Origin: Alectoria sarmentosa
Taxonomy: Eukaryota; Ascomycota; Lecanoromycetes; Lecanorales; Parmeliaceae
Length of the DNA: 21,566 nt
Direction: 5' to 3'
Assembly: GCA_009733775.1 (NCBI GenBank)
Contig: WOGZ01000452.1
Coordinates: 1 to 21,566, forward strand
The notes under the pieces are model-generated. The model ran no database searches, had not been told where the DNA came from, and saw only the letters and a list, made by a program, of their open reading frames with translations. This document shows, piece by piece, positions 19,692 through 21,566 of the stretch (its first letter is position 1; each line of letters starts with the position of its first letter). A program made the position numbers and the translations under genes.

Positions 19692-20819
19692 ACGTTTAAA
19701 ATCGAAAACAATCAAGATAAGCGCTTAAACAACGTTAACGAATTTCGAGAATTTATTTTTAAAAGAGAAATTAATTTAAAAAAACGCCTTAAACGTGCTA
19801 AAAAGAAAAATCGTCGCTTTTAATAAAAACGCGAATTTTTTATATTGAAAACTCGTAATAATAAGCTTCGCAACGAAAGCTCGTAAAGTATTATTAAAAA
19901 AGCGTTAATTATTACGTTTATAATTTCGTTTATAATCGAAATGTTAATTATTGCGCTCGCGATCTCATTTTTAACGAAAATATTTATTCTTAAAATCAAA
20001 ATTGTTCGCTTCGAGAAATTGAAATTTTATTAAAATAAAAATAAAGAAAAGTATATGCGCTAATTCCGCGATGCGAAAATTATTTTTATCGAAGTTTTTA
20101 AATATTTTATTATTAATATCTTAAAGATTATTTATTATATAAAGTTTTTAAAGAATAATGTTAATAATTAATAATATATTAAATATAAAAAGAAGAATTT
20201 TATTAATATAACGTATAAGAGTTTCAAGTACTTTTTATTTAATTTTATCGTCGACTCGATTAATCGTCGCTTATTCGTTTATAAAAAATGAAAGAAAATC
20301 AAATAAAAGTTTAATCAAAAAATCACGATCTTTAAAACATATTTAAAGAAATTAAAAACTCATTTATCACTTTTAATAAAAAAGTATAAAATTAACTTTT
20401 TTTTTGCGAAGCTTTAATTTACGCTAAAGAATCGAATTTTAAATAATAATAATGTGTTTAAATAACGTGAAGAAATTCTTATTATAATTATTATATATAA
20501 ACGAATTTTTAAACGCGTGCGCGAAGAAAACGGTCGCGATTCGAATTTTAAATCTTTCAAAAGTAAAAATGCAAAAGCTTCGTTTTTGAATTTTCGAGTC
20601 TCGAAACTTAATAAACTCAATTATAATAATAACGTTAAAATTTCACACATTTATAAAAGTAACGAAAACAAGCGAAAAAGCGAATTCGAAATCGAATATA
20701 AAAATTTTATTTGCTTTTATTGTGATAAGAAAGATTATATCAAATTTAATTATTTAAATAAAAATAAATCGGTTATTTATATCGCCGTTATTACGATAAA
20801 AAACGATTCGATTTCATAA
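19692..20819 (+). pseudogene. RIP-damaged LTR-retrotransposon gag with a zinc-knuckle remnant
   Basis: One plus-strand frame (in phase with 20517) can be followed from at least 19692 to a TAA at 20817. It is broken by about ten TAA and one TGA, all of the kind C-to-T or G-to-A changes make from Gln or Trp codons. The order of features is that of gag: a Lys/Arg-rich helix region, a central capsid-like segment (RFEKLKFY, then KEKYMR and FRDAK, then FNFIVDSINRRLFVY), a linker, then near 20,710-20,760 a damaged CCHC knuckle. There the first two Cys remain (CFYC), while the His and last Cys positions now read Tyr and the Gly positions Asp. In life, gag packages element RNA into virus-like particles. 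The last 100 codons are uninterrupted. Whether the element was Ty3/gypsy-like or Ty1/copia-like cannot be decided, since pol is not readable here. Confidence 0.7.
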
Positions 20820-21566
20820 TCGCCTTAAAAGCGAAATCGTAAAAACGAAACATAAAATTTTTTTTTTTTATTATTATAAAAGAATGAATTATAATTTAAA
20901 ATAAATTAAAATAATTCATTATTTTATTTAATTTTAAAATTTATATTAATTTGATATTATAAACATTTATAATTTAATAAAACTTGCAATTTTATAATAG
21001 CGTTATTTTATTAACGTCGAAAGCGTTAAACGATTAAAGCATATATTATTATAACGCTTATATATTAAATTATTAATTAATCGATAATTAAAATTAAAAT
21101 AAATAATGTAAAATATTATTTTATATTATTAATCAAAAAGATTTTAACGTCGTTTTAAATATGTTTGCTTCAAATTAATTATATATATTACTTAATCTTG
21201 AAATAACTTAATAAAGATTTAAAATCAATTTTGAAAAGATTTAAATTGAGAAATTTAATTAGTTCGTTGCGAATATCGATAAAAAATTTAATGTGTTCGT
21301 AATTATATACGTTACGACGACGCGAAGCGAAAAGAAAAACGTGTTTAATTCAAAAATTTCTAAGAAACTATTAAAATATGAAAACGTTTTTTTTAAAAAA
21401 AAGATTGAAGTTTTATTTATATTTAAATAAAAAAATTATATTATTAAAATTAAAGATGGTAAAAAGTCGTTATATAAGCTTTTATACAATTTATTTTAAA
21501 TAAAGTTATCAAAGTTGCGACGATATTTGAAAAATGTTTTTTATAAAAATTAAATTCGATATTCGA
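20820..21566 (+). mobile_element. Likely continuation of the same retroelement (pol not recognised)
   Basis: The sequence after the gag stop keeps the milder decay (more CpT and CpA than the block's centre) and should contain protease or the start of pol if the element is complete. I tried the plus frames and could not identify a protease or reverse-transcriptase motif. The window ends inside it. Confidence 0.4.

Larger units (their letters stand above)
12290..21566. other. AT-rich block with RIP-like decay, runs off the right edge
   Basis: Composition switches abruptly after the reductase stop, near 12,290-12,310, to very AT-rich DNA dense in TpA. Across 12,300 to about 19,340 most remaining C are in CpG, and CpA, CpT and CpC are rare. 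On either strand no long intact frame survives. Loss of C next to A, together with stop codons of the CAA-to-TAA type inside coding relics, is what repeat-induced point mutation produces in Pezizomycotina. The block contains several kinds of repeat, listed separately, consistent with nested dead transposons. Confidence 0.88.

Noticed and set aside
12300..21566. Mitochondrial DNA (because of the high AT content)
   Set aside because: No mitochondrial genes, rRNA or tRNA are seen; the block joins nuclear-type spliced genes, holds a retroelement gag relic, and carries a cytosine-context signature of RIP.

Overview
The window looks like nuclear DNA of a filamentous ascomycete (Pezizomycotina). The reasons are short introns (51-209 nt) with GT..AG ends and CTAAC/CTGAC-type branch sites, two secreted-protein genes, and a long, sharply bounded AT-rich block that looks made by repeat-induced point mutation (RIP). 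The sequence alone does not fix the class or species. The window has two compartments: an ordinary gene-bearing part (1 to about 12,290) and an AT-rich part with no intact gene (about 12,300 to 21,566, running off the end).

Gene-bearing part. Two genes lie on the minus strand: an acyltransferase of the alcohol-acetyltransferase/condensation superfamily (663-2189, three exons) and a 2-oxoglutarate/Fe(II) oxygenase (3197-4386, two exons). A possible small zinc-finger-like reading frame follows (4937-5419, minus, weak). Three genes then lie on the plus strand: a secreted germin-like cupin (5985-6755), a secreted protein with 12 cysteines (8258-9326, two exons) and an aldo-keto reductase (11087-12276, four exons, one of only 11 nt). 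Long spacers separate the genes. The acyltransferase, oxygenase and reductase are the kinds of tailoring enzymes seen in fungal secondary-metabolite loci, but no synthase, transporter or pathway regulator is visible, so a shared pathway is only a guess.

AT-rich part. Base composition changes within about 40 bp of the reductase stop codon, next to a perfect 20-bp palindrome. Most remaining cytosines are in CpG, while CpA, CpT and CpC are almost gone. Inside the block are a pair of 134-bp direct repeats, a decayed minisatellite of about 15 monomers (about 29 bp each) organised as an 88-bp three-monomer higher-order repeat, and two copies of a roughly 490-bp sequence that still resemble each other in one reading frame. 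Towards the end is a less decayed LTR-retrotransposon gag pseudogene (about 19,690-20,819) that keeps a recognisable remnant of a CCHC zinc knuckle. Its pol would continue beyond the window. The block reads as several generations of RIP-inactivated repeats, the youngest at the right edge.

The main points for follow-up are the CpG-sparing mutation pattern, the fossil higher-order minisatellite, the 11-nt microexon, the duplicated unidentified coding relic, and the unknown cysteine-rich secreted protein. No clearly new multi-gene system is seen.
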